64,000 nt of DNA. Source: Sinorhizobium fredii NGR234 (GTDB taxonomy: Bacteria; Pseudomonadota; Alphaproteobacteria; Rhizobiales; Rhizobiaceae). Each line of letters opens with the position of its first letter. Position 1 is the stretch's first letter. The DNA is taken from contig NC_012586.1 of NCBI RefSeq assembly GCF_000018545.1, positions 2,108,001 through 2,172,000 on the forward strand, written 5' to 3'. This document shows, in pieces, positions 53,713 to 62,600 of the stretch. Position numbers and translations under genes: made by a program. The notes beneath the pieces were generated by a model. It did not search any database. It was given only the letters and a program-made list of their open reading frames with translations, and was not told the origin of the DNA.

Positions 53713-55248
53713 TCAGGCTGCCGCGTTGCCGTCGCCATGCGGAGCAGCGTCGTGCCGCCGCTTGCGCAAGGTGCCGATCAGCCAGAAGGCAAGCGGCGAG
53801 AGAAGCAGCGCCAGGCCCAGTGCCATCAATCCGGCAACCAGCGCGTTCGACCAGAAGATGTCGAGGCTGCCGCCGGACATCAGCATCGACTGGCGGAAGG
53901 CATCCTCCGCCTTGTCGCCGAGCACCATGGCAAGGACCAGCGGCGCCAGCGGATAGTCGAGTTTCTTGAAGACGTAGCCGAGCAATCCGAAGCCGATCAC
54001 CAGGAAGATGTCCGAAATCGAATTCGCCACCTGGTAGGCGCCCGAGAAGATCACCGCGACGATGATCGGCCCGATGATCGAGAAGGGCACGCGCAGGATC
54101 GAGGCGTAGAGCGGCACGGTCGCGATCACCAGGAAGACGGCGACGACATTGCCGAGATACATCGAGGCGATCAGGCCCCAGACGAAATCCGGCCGGTCGG
54201 TGAAGAGCATCGGACCGGGCGTCAGCCCCCAGATCATCAGCCCGCCCATCATCACCGCGGCGGTTGCCGAACCCGGCACCCCGAGCGCCAGCATCGGCAG
54301 CAGGGCGGACGTGCCGGCCGAATGATCGGCGGTTTCCGGCGCCACAACGCCGCGCGGATCGCCCTTGCCGAATAGCGACTTGTCGCGTGCCGAGCGGCGG
54401 GCAACGCCATAGCTCATGAAGGAAGCGGCGGTCGGGCCGGCCGGCGTGATGCCCATCCAGATGCCGATGATCGTCGAGCGGGCGATCGTCAGCCAATAGC
54501 GCGGGATCTCGACCAGCGTGCGGCCGATCTCGGCGAGCTTGACGCGCGCCTTGATGCCTTCGAAGCGCAGGCCCTCCTCCGTTGTCAGCAACAGTTCGCC
54601 GATGCCGAAGAGGCCCATGACAGCGATCAGGAAGCTCACGCCCTTGATCAGTTCGGGAATATCGAAAGTGAGGCGCAGATTGCCGGAGATCGTGTCCATG
54701 CCGATCGAGGCCAGCGCGAAGCCGAGCATCATTGAAACGAGCGTCTTGAAGGGCGATTGCGCACCCATCGAAATGAAGCTCGCAAAAGCCAGGAAATAGA
54801 CGGCGAAATATTCGGGCGAGGAGAATTTCAGCGCGAAATTCGCTACCCAGCCCGAAAGCAGCGTGATCATCACCACGCCGGCGAGCGCCCCGAGCCCGGC
54901 CGAGACGAAGGCGAGCGTCAGCGCCCGGCTCGCCTGGCCGGCCTTGGCCATCGGATAGCCGTCGAAGGTGGTGGCGACGGAGGACGGTTCGCCCGGGATG
55001 TTGAAGAGGATCGACGTGGTCGAGCCGCCGAACAGCGCCCCCCAATACATGCAGGACAAGAGGATGATCGCGGAGATCGGATCCATCGAGAAGGTGAGCG
55101 GCAGGAGCAGCGACACGCCGTTCGGCGCGCCGAGGCCGGGCAATACCCCGACAAGGATGCCGAGCGTCACGCCCACCATCATCAGCAGGATGTGGTTCCA
55201 GCTCAGGATATGGCCGAAGCCGTCGATCAGGAGACCGATATTTTCCAT
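53713..55248 (-). CDS. Tripartite tricarboxylate transporter, large subunit (TctA family), second system
   Basis: Permease of 511 residues with about 12 TM segments. Marks: [87 protein letters not shown]. It is clearly different from the TctA at 4309. Third in its operon (binding protein, small subunit, large subunit). Genes around it suggest a four-carbon sugar acid rather than a tricarboxylate. Confidence 0.93.
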   Translation of the reverse strand: MENIGLLIDGFGHILSWNHILLMMVGVTLGILVGVLPGLGAPNGVSLLLPLTFSMDPISAIILLSCMYWGALFGGSTTSILFNIPGEPSSVATTFDGYPMAKAGQASRALTLAFVSAGLGALAGVVMITLLSGWVANFALKFSSPEYFAVYFLAFASFISMGAQSPFKTLVSMMLGFALASIGMDTISGNLRLTFDIPELIKGVSFLIAVMGLFGIGELLLTTEEGLRFEGIKARVKLAEIGRTLVEIPRYWLTIARSTIIGIWMGITPAGPTAASFMSYGVARRSARDKSLFGKGDPRGVVAPETADHSAGTSALLPMLALGVPGSATAAVMMGGLMIWGLTPGPMLFTDRPDFVWGLIASMYLGNVVAVFLVIATVPLYASILRVPFSIIGPIIVAVIFSGAYQVANSISDIFLVIGFGLLGYVFKKLDYPLAPLVLAMVLGDKAEDAFRQSMLMSGGSLDIFWSNALVAGLMALGLALLLSPLAFWLIGTLRKRRHDAAPHGDGNAAA

Positions 55249-55282
55249 GTCATTCCTCCCGCAGGCAATGCATTCGGCCGGG

Positions 55283-55783
55283 TCAGTAGATCCCGAACCA
55301 GGCTTCGACCGGTCCCTTCAGCAGCGGAACCTGGAAGCCGATCTCGAAGATGAGGAAGAAGGCGGCCGAAACGCCGAGCCCGGACGGCAACGCGATCCAC
55401 CATTTGTAGCGGCCCTGGAAGAGCATCGTCGCGGCGATGTAGAGCGCCGTCCCGACATAGAGCCCCAGCCACGCCGCGATAGCCCCGAAGGCAACGAGCG
55501 GCAGCAGGAAGGAGGCGACCACCTTGGCGCGGCCGGCGTCGATGAAGACTTCTCCCGTGTCGCGATGCTTAAGGAACGCCTGGGCAATATTGACGAGGCT
55601 ACCGAAGACGATGAGGAGGCCGATATAGAAGGGGAAGTAGCCCCCATCCGGCCCCATCTCGGTCCAGCCGGCGCCGATATCGAGCGAGCCCCAGCAGACC
55701 GCGACGCCGAAGGCGCCGGTGAGCGCCGCGACGCCAAGCTCGACCGCAAAGCGCGAGATCCCGTTCGCACTGTTCTCACTCAT
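55283..55783 (-). CDS. Tripartite tricarboxylate transporter, small subunit (TctB family), second system
   Basis: Small membrane protein of 166 residues with four hydrophobic segments (near 12-29, 45-61, 83-105 and 115-150). Length and place between the TctC- and TctA-type genes match TctB. It lies 34 bases before the large permease gene. Confidence 0.85.
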   Translation of the reverse strand: MSENSANGISRFAVELGVAALTGAFGVAVCWGSLDIGAGWTEMGPDGGYFPFYIGLLIVFGSLVNIAQAFLKHRDTGEVFIDAGRAKVVASFLLPLVAFGAIAAWLGLYVGTALYIAATMLFQGRYKWWIALPSGLGVSAAFFLIFEIGFQVPLLKGPVEAWFGIY

Positions 55784-55819
55784 GATCGTCTCCTTTCGGA
55801 ACGGTGGCCGGCGCTCCGA

Positions 55820-55850
55820 GCGGGACAGCGAGCGTGTCCGCCCGTCCCGC
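55820..55850 (-). other. Hairpin between binding-protein and small-subunit genes
   Basis: GCGGGAC (55820-55826) pairs with GTCCCGC (55844-55850); inside, GGACA (55823-55827) can alternatively pair with TGTCC (55835-55839). It lies in the 95-base gap after the TctC-type gene and may protect its message or limit read-through. Confidence 0.4.
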
Positions 55851-55878
55851 CCGGCATCGAGCGCCCGCGATGATTGCC

Positions 55879-56865
55879 TTAGTTGGCGAGCCAGCCTTCG
55901 CGCTTCAGCACTTCGCTCACCGCGGCACCATCCACTTCGACGGCGGATTTGAGGTCGTCACCACTCAGATAGACGGGGGACTGCGACGTGTCGGCGAGAT
56001 ACTTGGCCCATTCCGGCGTTTCCGAAACCTTGCGCATAACATCCGCGTAGAACTGGACGACATCCGCTTCGACGCCGCCCGGCAGCCAGACGGTGCGCGG
56101 CATCGAGTAGTTGTCGATCGGAATGCCGGCTTCCTTGCAGGTCGGGATATCGCGCCAGCCCTTGTCGCCGGCGACCTTGGCCACGCTCGAAAGCTTGACG
56201 CTCTTGAAGACGCAGAGTGGCTTGACCATGCCCGCCTGCCACTGGCCGAGATTCTCGCTCGGATTGTTGACATTGGCGTCGATATGCTCGCCGGCAAGCT
56301 GCACGGCCGCCTCGCCGCCGCTTTTGAACGGGATGTAGCTGATCTGGGCGCCGGTCGCGTCGTTGATCATCGAGGTGAGGATCTGGTCGACGTCCTTCGA
56401 CTGGCTGCCGCCAATCTTCAAGCCACCTTCCTTCGCCTTGGCGACGAAGTCCGCGGCGGTCGAATAGTCGGCCTTGCCGTTGACCCAGAGGACGAATTCG
56501 TCGGATGCGAGGGCTGCGACCGGCGTCAGATCCTCGGCCTTGTAGGGCACCTTGGCGCGAACCGGCAGCAGGTAGGCATTGTTGGTGCCGAAGGCGAGCT
56601 TGTGGGCGTCGCCCTTGTAGCCGGCCGTGTAGACGAAGCCTTCCGCGCCGCCGGCGCTGCCCTTGTTGGTGACGACGACCGGCGTCTTCATCAGTTCGTA
56701 TTTGGCGATGATCGCCTGGATGGTGCGCGCGAAGATGTCCGTGCCGCCGCCGGGGCCCGCGGTCACGACGAACTCCACCGGACGGTTCGGCTCGAAGGCC
56801 GCGGCCGGCGCGGCGACGCCGAAGGCGGCGGCCATGATGCATGCGATAGAGACGGATTTCTTCAT
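55879..56865 (-). CDS. Tripartite tricarboxylate transporter, periplasmic binding protein (TctC family), second system
   Basis: Periplasmic receptor of 328 residues with signal peptide MKKSVSIACIMAAAFGVAAPAAA, then FEPNRP. The mature start PVEFVVTAGPGGGTDIFART is the TctC hallmark; later KGSAGGAEGFVYTAGYKGD and LKIGGSQSKDVDQIL. Its start follows GGGAGGACC. It is first of the transporter genes and comes 74 bases after pdxA2. The preferred ligand is probably a hydroxylated C4 acid, by context. Confidence 0.92.
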   Translation of the reverse strand: MKKSVSIACIMAAAFGVAAPAAAFEPNRPVEFVVTAGPGGGTDIFARTIQAIIAKYELMKTPVVVTNKGSAGGAEGFVYTAGYKGDAHKLAFGTNNAYLLPVRAKVPYKAEDLTPVAALASDEFVLWVNGKADYSTAADFVAKAKEGGLKIGGSQSKDVDQILTSMINDATGAQISYIPFKSGGEAAVQLAGEHIDANVNNPSENLGQWQAGMVKPLCVFKSVKLSSVAKVAGDKGWRDIPTCKEAGIPIDNYSMPRTVWLPGGVEADVVQFYADVMRKVSETPEWAKYLADTSQSPVYLSGDDLKSAVEVDGAAVSEVLKREGWLAN

Positions 56866-56939
56866 ATGTGGTCCTCCCGTTGAGTTGGATCCGGCGCAAG
56901 ACCTCCCCTGACGCCGGTATGGCTTGAAAGCGTGCGAAT

Positions 56940-57986
56940 TCAGGCGGCCGCCGAGAGGCCGCGGTTCTTCTTCGCCATGCGGGCCGCAAGCAGGATCGCC
57001 TCGCGGCTGGCGCCGACATCGGCAATGCCCTTGCCGGCAATGTCATAGGCCGTGCCGTGCGCCGGCGTGCAGAGCGGGAAAGGCAGGCCCCCCATCATCG
57101 TCACGCCCTTGTCGAAGCCCATCAACTTCATGGCGATCTGGCCCTGGTCGTGATACATCGTCAGCACCGCGTGGAAGCCTTCCTTCAGCGCCCGGACGAA
57201 CACCGTGTCGGCCGGGAACGGCCCTTCGACGTTGAAGCCGAGCGCCTTGGCCTTCTCGACGGCGGGCTCGATGATGTCGATCTCTTCCATGCCGAAGCTG
57301 CCGCCGTCGCCGGCATGCGGGTTGAGGCCGGCGACCGCGATCTTCGCCTCGTCATGGCCGGCATTCCTAAGGCAGGCCCGGGTCAGTTCGAGTTCTGCGA
57401 CGATCCCTTCCACCGAAAGGTTCCGCGCCACGTCCGACAGCGGAATGTGCGAGGTGACCCGCGCGTTCCATACTTTTTCGAGAACATTGAACTCGCGCAC
57501 CTTGCCGGTGAAGGACAGCACATCGGCGATGAAGCGGATCTCGTCGTCATAGCCCGGATAGGCAAAGCGCATCGCCTTCTTGTTGAAGGGCGTGAAGCAG
57601 ACCGCATCAGCCTTGCCGGCATGTGCCAGCTCCAGCGCAGCACGGAAATTCCGCGTGGCGAAGGCGCCGCCGGCAAGCGTCGCCTCGCCGCGCACAACGT
57701 CGGCCGGATCGAGATGCTCCAAATCGACGAAGACGTGGCGCGAGGTGCCGGCCGTGCCGAGGGCATCGAGCGAGACGGCCTCGAGGTCGAGTTCGACGCC
57801 GGCAACCTTCGCACCCTCGTCGAGAATGCGGCGGTCGCCGACGGCAATGATGTGCGCCGCCTCGCGGACATCCACAAGCGCCAGCAGCCGCGCCGTCAGT
57901 TCCGGACTGATCCCGGCCGGGTCGCCCATGGCAAGGGCGATGACAGGACGCCCATTCTTCGCTTCGGCCGCACCATTGCTCGTCAT
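56940..57986 (-). CDS. pdxA2: 4-phospho-tetronate dehydrogenase PdxA2 (PdxA family)
   Basis: NAD-dependent oxidative decarboxylase of 348 residues. Marks: PVIALAMGDPAGISPEL, VTSHIPLSDVARNL, GLNPHAGDGGSFGMEE, VLTMYHDQGQIAMKLMGFD, with the zinc-binding His residues, and GTAYDIAGKG. Start ATG 57986 follows GGAGGAC; an upstream in-frame ATG at 58025 is also possible. PdxA of vitamin B6 synthesis has this fold; PdxA2 forms beside a transporter and GntR regulator act on 4-phospho-D-threonate or erythronate, giving dihydroxyacetone phosphate and CO2. No DUF1537 kinase, its usual partner, is present here. Confidence 0.85.
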   Translation of the reverse strand: MTSNGAAEAKNGRPVIALAMGDPAGISPELTARLLALVDVREAAHIIAVGDRRILDEGAKVAGVELDLEAVSLDALGTAGTSRHVFVDLEHLDPADVVRGEATLAGGAFATRNFRAALELAHAGKADAVCFTPFNKKAMRFAYPGYDDEIRFIADVLSFTGKVREFNVLEKVWNARVTSHIPLSDVARNLSVEGIVAELELTRACLRNAGHDEAKIAVAGLNPHAGDGGSFGMEEIDIIEPAVEKAKALGFNVEGPFPADTVFVRALKEGFHAVLTMYHDQGQIAMKLMGFDKGVTMMGGLPFPLCTPAHGTAYDIAGKGIADVGASREAILLAARMAKKNRGLSAAA

Positions 57987-58030
57987 TGTGAGATGTCCTC
58001 CATCCTCTGCGTTGATCGATGTCATACGTT

Positions 58031-58046
58031 ATTCAAAATTTTGCAT
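58031..58046. promoter_or_regulatory. Palindrome in pdxA2-regulator gap, candidate operator
   Basis: ATTCAAAATTTTGCAT has a perfect 10-bp core CAAAATTTTG (58034-58043), 45 bases before the pdxA2 start. A second motif, TGTATTCTGTATGCAG, follows at about 58056-58071. Both could bind the GntR-family regulator encoded divergently. Confidence 0.45.
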
Positions 58047-58189
58047 CAAGTCTTTTGTATTCTGTATGCAGCATTTTTTATTGACGATGGCGGAACCTGC
58101 CTCCATGCTTGAATGAGACACCGCTGATTCAATCGAGTGGTCGAGGGAACTTAAGACCGGGTCACCAGTCGGAGCGCAGAACGGGAAAA

Positions 58190-58876
58190 ATGAACGAAAT
58201 CACATCATTGGAGCGGCGGCCCGAAGGCGGCCCGGGGCCGATCCGGCGCACCGCACTGCACGACACGCTGGTCAGCCACCTGCGCGACATGATCATCGAA
58301 GGCGACCTTCCGCCCGGCACCCGCCTGCACGAGGGCCAGCTCGGCGAACAGCTCGGCGTGTCGCGCACGCCGCTTCGCGAGGCGATCAAATATCTGGCGA
58401 GCGAGGGCCTGGTCGAGCTCGTCCCGAGCCGCGGCGCCGTCGTCAAGCGCTTCAGCGCCAAGGACGTCCAGGACATGCTGACGGTGCTGCGGTCGCTCGA
58501 GGAGCTCGCCGGCCGGCTTGCCTGCGAGGCCGCAAGCGATGTTGGCATAGCCGAAGTACGGGCGCTGCACGACGAGATGGTACGCCGCTACGAGGCAGGC
58601 GACCGGCTGCAATACTACAAGCTCAACCAGCAGATCCACACGGCGATCGCCCAGCTTTCCGGCAATGCGGCGCTGGCCGACATGCACGGGATCTTGCAGA
58701 CGCGCCTGAAGCGCATTCGCTTCATCGGCCACGAAGGCCCGGAAAAATGGGCCGCCGCCGTCGCCGAGCACGAGGAGATGATCGCTGCCCTTGAAGCCCG
58801 CGATCAGGCGAGGCTGTCGGAGGTACTGGGGCGGCACCTGACGAAGGCCTGGGAGCGGGTGCGCGACTCGGTGTAG
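58190..58876 (+). CDS. GntR-family regulator with FCD domain (of the pdxA2 cluster)
   Basis: Regulator of 228 residues. Winged helix (about 20-85: TALHDTLVSHLRDMIIEGDL, GEQLGVSRTPLREAIKYLA, VELVPSRGAVVKRF) and helical FCD ligand domain (about 95-215: LRSLEELAGRLAC, YYKLNQQIHTAIAQL, EHEEMIAALEARD). Start chosen at ATG 58190; an in-frame ATG 27 codons earlier gives an unlikely extension. Divergent from pdxA2 with about 200 bases between, so it likely represses the pdxA2-transporter-kinase operon until the substrate appears. Confidence 0.88.
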   Translation: MNEITSLERRPEGGPGPIRRTALHDTLVSHLRDMIIEGDLPPGTRLHEGQLGEQLGVSRTPLREAIKYLASEGLVELVPSRGAVVKRFSAKDVQDMLTVLRSLEELAGRLACEAASDVGIAEVRALHDEMVRRYEAGDRLQYYKLNQQIHTAIAQLSGNAALADMHGILQTRLKRIRFIGHEGPEKWAAAVAEHEEMIAALEARDQARLSEVLGRHLTKAWERVRDSV

Positions 58877-58940
58877 ATGCTACCGGCCCGCCGCCACGCG
58901 CAGGCGCCACGGCGGATTCTCATTGCGACCCCGAAGGCGG

Positions 58941-59486
58941 CTATGGGGTTGCCAGCAGAAAGACATAGGCAAGCACCGTGACCAATAGGCCGCGGAAAGC
59001 GGCGATGACGAAGCGGTATTTGCTGCAGGCGATCGCCGAGAGCACGTCGGCATTGTCCACATACTGGCGAAACAGATAGGTCGAATCAGCGCGGCCCGCC
59101 GCATCGATGAACTCGTCGCGATGGGCGCGCCAGGCACCCCAGAAGAGCGTCGTGGAGGTGGCCCCCTTCCTCGGCAAAACGACGAGGATGGCAGCCAGAA
59201 GCGAGAATATCGAGGCGAGCGCCATGACGGCCGAGAATATCATCGGCAGCAGCTCTCCGTCCATGTAGCGCTGCCAAGTAAACACGTTCCGCCCCTCTTC
59301 GGACGAAACCAAAAAGGCGAACATGAAGGTAAAGATATAGGCTGCCTTCTGATCGGACATCTTGATCTGGTCGGAAAAGACATCATTGATCTTCTGAATG
59401 TGATCGTAATAGGCGCTCGGCGTGACCTCGCGCCCCTCTCCTTCACTTGAAGGTTCGATCTTGTACAGGTTTCCCCCGAGATCCAT
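58941..59486 (-). CDS. Pycsar-effector-like membrane protein (PycTM/DUF5706 type)
   Basis: Protein of 181 residues. A cytoplasmic start (MDLGGNLYKIEPSSEGEGRE), then helix YDHIQKINDVFSDQIKMSDQKAAYIFTF where the DQKA part matches the motif before TM1 of Pycsar effectors; TM segments near 49-60, 82-104 and 158-179; between them a soluble stretch with FIDAAGRADSTYLFRQYVDN. In Pycsar anti-phage defence such proteins bind cCMP or cUMP and disrupt the membrane. No PycC cyclase is seen adjacent in the window; however the next operon encodes a CHASE2 protein that may end in a cyclase. Divergent from the FecR-barrel gene. Start ATG 59486 chosen because the upstream frame has no signal. Confidence 0.6.
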   Translation of the reverse strand: MDLGGNLYKIEPSSEGEGREVTPSAYYDHIQKINDVFSDQIKMSDQKAAYIFTFMFAFLVSSEEGRNVFTWQRYMDGELLPMIFSAVMALASIFSLLAAILVVLPRKGATSTTLFWGAWRAHRDEFIDAAGRADSTYLFRQYVDNADVLSAIACSKYRFVIAAFRGLLVTVLAYVFLLATP

Positions 59487-59616
59487 GCGCGCCCCCTTGC
59501 TTCCTGTCTCCTCTTTATTACACCGGCGCGGTAACAATATATGCCCAAAACTGGGCGCTTGACTTTTCCTCTCCGAAAATCCACTGGATTCCGTGCAACG
59601 AGGGGCAATTGCACGG

Positions 59617-62600
59617 ATGCGGCGAGGAAGAACGGGGGCATTGCTGATCGCAATGGCGCTTTTTGCGCCATGGCCGGCGCTTGCCGAGCCGGTGCCGCGG
59701 CAGCAGCCCGCAGCCGGATCCGTGATCGCCCGCAAGTCCGGCGAGGAGGTGCGTTTCGTCGACGTCTCCAACTGGCGGTTCGTCGACCTTGCCCAGGACC
59801 TCGTTCCGGGCGACGTGCTGCGCACCAATGCCACCGGCGCGCTCGCCGTGCTCTTCCGGGACCACACGCAGATAAGGCTCGGGCGGAACACGGCGCTGCG
59901 CGTCAAGCAGATCGGCGGAGGCGACACGAATCTCGAATTGCAATCGGGCACGATCTGGGCCCGCGCCGAACGCGGCGGCGAAGGCCTGGTGATCGACACG
60001 CCGGCCGCCGCAGCCGCCATCCGCGGCACTGACTGGACGATGAATGTCGGCACCGACGGAAAGACCTCGCTGACCGTCCTTGAAGGCGTCATCGAGCTCA
60101 AAAACGCCTATGGCAGCGTCACGGTGAAGCAGGGCGAAGGTGCGGTGGCCGCAATCGGCAGCGCGCCGACGAAAATCGTCATCGTCGCGTCGAAGGACCG
60201 CGAGCAGATGCTCTTTCATCTGGCGCTCCGCGACGCCTTCGTCTGGATGCCGCCGTCGCCGCTCAGGGTTCCCGACATGCGGCGCGAACGGCAGCGGATC
60301 GAGGCCCGGCAGGAAGTTTCGCGCTCGGCCGAGGACTGGCTGACGCTTGCTGAAATCTACCTGACGCTAGACGGGCGCCAAAAGGCGCAGGCGGCGCTTG
60401 AACAGGCACGGCGGCAGGGTCTCAATCGATCACAGGCGGCCCGCGCGACCCTCGTCGAGGCGCTTATCGTCGGCTCCGAGAACCGCTACGCCGATGCCGC
60501 GAGACTGTTTGGGCAGGCCGCGCGCGAACTGGATGCAAACCGCCGCTCCATCGCCGCCTATGGCGGATATTTCGCCCGCGCTCTTGCCGATCCGGGCCGC
60601 GTCGAAAGCCCGCCTCGACAGGCCACAGGCGCCTACGGAGCACTGGCCGAAGCCTGGACTGCGGGCTTTCGCATTGATATCCGCGCGGCGATCGAAACGA
60701 TCAAGAAGGCCGAGCGGCAGCATCCGGACGATCCGAGCCTGCCCGCCTTCCGCGCGCAGTTCGCTTCGCTGCTCGATGATCGCGCCGAGATACGTGACGG
60801 CATCAAAAGGGCGCTGACGATCGATCCCGGCGATCCAACCGCGCTCGAGGCGCGTGCCCACTACCGCGCCGATATCGAGAACGATCTTGAGGGCGCGCTG
60901 GCCGACCTTCAGCGCGCCTTGGAAACGGCACCGGGATCTCCAACGATCTGGAACGCAATCGGCATCGTCCAGGGCGACCGCGGCGACAACCGCGCTGCCG
61001 AGAGGGCTTTCAAAAAAGCAATAGAGCTCGATCCCGCGGACCCGAACTATCACGCGAACCTCGCGATTCAGTACCTGGGCGAATTGCGGGTCGCAGAGGC
61101 AAAGCGCGAGATCGATGCGGCGCTCGCTGTCGATCCGTCCTTCGATATAGTGCTCGTCGCACGCGGCTGGTATCAGTTGCAGAATGGAGACGTTGAAAAG
61201 GCGGTCGAAGACCTGCTTGCCGGCTCGACGGCCAACCCAGCCTTTGCGGGCGCGCAGATGCTTCTCGCGGCGGCATACTACGAAAAAGGTGACCACGGTC
61301 CGGCGGCCCAAGCGCTGGATAGCGCTGACAGACTCGATCCCAACGATCCCGTCGTGCCAATGGCGCGAACCGCCATCGCCATCGATGCCTATGACGCGGA
61401 CGCCGCCATCCGCAACGCCCAGGAAGCAATGCGCCGCACGCGGGCGCGCGGCGGCGATACGGCGGCGCTTGGCGCCAACCAGGAGCAAGGCTCGACGCTC
61501 AACGACGCATTCCGCCTGCAGGGGCTAGACGCCTGGGGGCAATATTACGGCGATGCCGTGTTCGACCCCTTCACCGGCGCGAGCTACGTGGACCAGGCGG
61601 TGCGCGGCAGCGTCAATCCCTTCTTTAACGATTACGATTTCGACGCGAACGCAATCACCAACACGGCCAATGCAACCGGCTTCTCCGCGCTCATCCAGGG
61701 GCTTCTGATCGATCCGCACATGCTCGCGAGCCGGGAACGAACGGTCAACTTGCTGCAATCGCCGTTCTTTGAAATCGAGCTTGGCGGCGGGATCATCGCC
61801 AATGACGATCATACCGGGTGGGTGGGAGAAGCGGGAGTTCGCGGACTTACGGTGTCGCCGTTCCCGATCACCGTATTCAGCACGTTCCAATGGGAGGAGC
61901 CGAGCGACACGATCGAATCCGGGGGCGCCCGCATGGAACGGGAGCTGCGGATTATCGGAGGCAATGGCTTCATCACGGCCACCCCGTCACCTGACGACCG
62001 CTTTGTCGCCTTCGCGAATTACTCGAATGTCGACGATTTCCAGAAAATTCTGCCCAGCCCGCCAGATTTCGAAATAGGGGACAACTCTTCCACAATACTC
62101 TCCGGCCTCGCGTGGAGTCACACGTTCGGTTACCGCAATGTCGGAAACGCCGCTCTGTTTTTCAATGAATTTCGCAGCGAAGATAATCAAATGGTGCGCG
62201 ACGGAGGGAGCGAAGGCAGCGTAGACGTCGATAGAAACGACCGCAACTACATCGCTGCCTTGAGCCACGCATATGGCGACGGAGACCTGACCTGGCGTTA
62301 TGGCGCTGAAGCCGGTAAAATCCGGTCGGACACGAGGACGCACGCCAGGCTCATCGAGCCGCCCGATCCTCCGGAAACAGCGACATTTTTTCAGTCCTCG
62401 ACGCGGGCAGTCGCGAAGACCTATATTGACGGCCTCTATGAGATTACGCCTGACCTCAAGGTCGAAGGCGCGCTGTTTGCCCGCTACATCGAGGACTCTA
62501 ACGACAACAATATCCGCCTTGAACCGAAGTTCGGCGTTGCCTGGGCGCCGGCCGAGGGCCATTGGCTGCGTGCAGCGGTCCAGCGCGAAGGCTATAACTT

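Noticed and set aside
56940..57986. PdxA of vitamin B6 synthesis
   Set aside because: Its context (TctABC transporter, GntR regulator, kinase, isomerase) is catabolic, and no pyridoxine genes are near; PdxA2 fits better.
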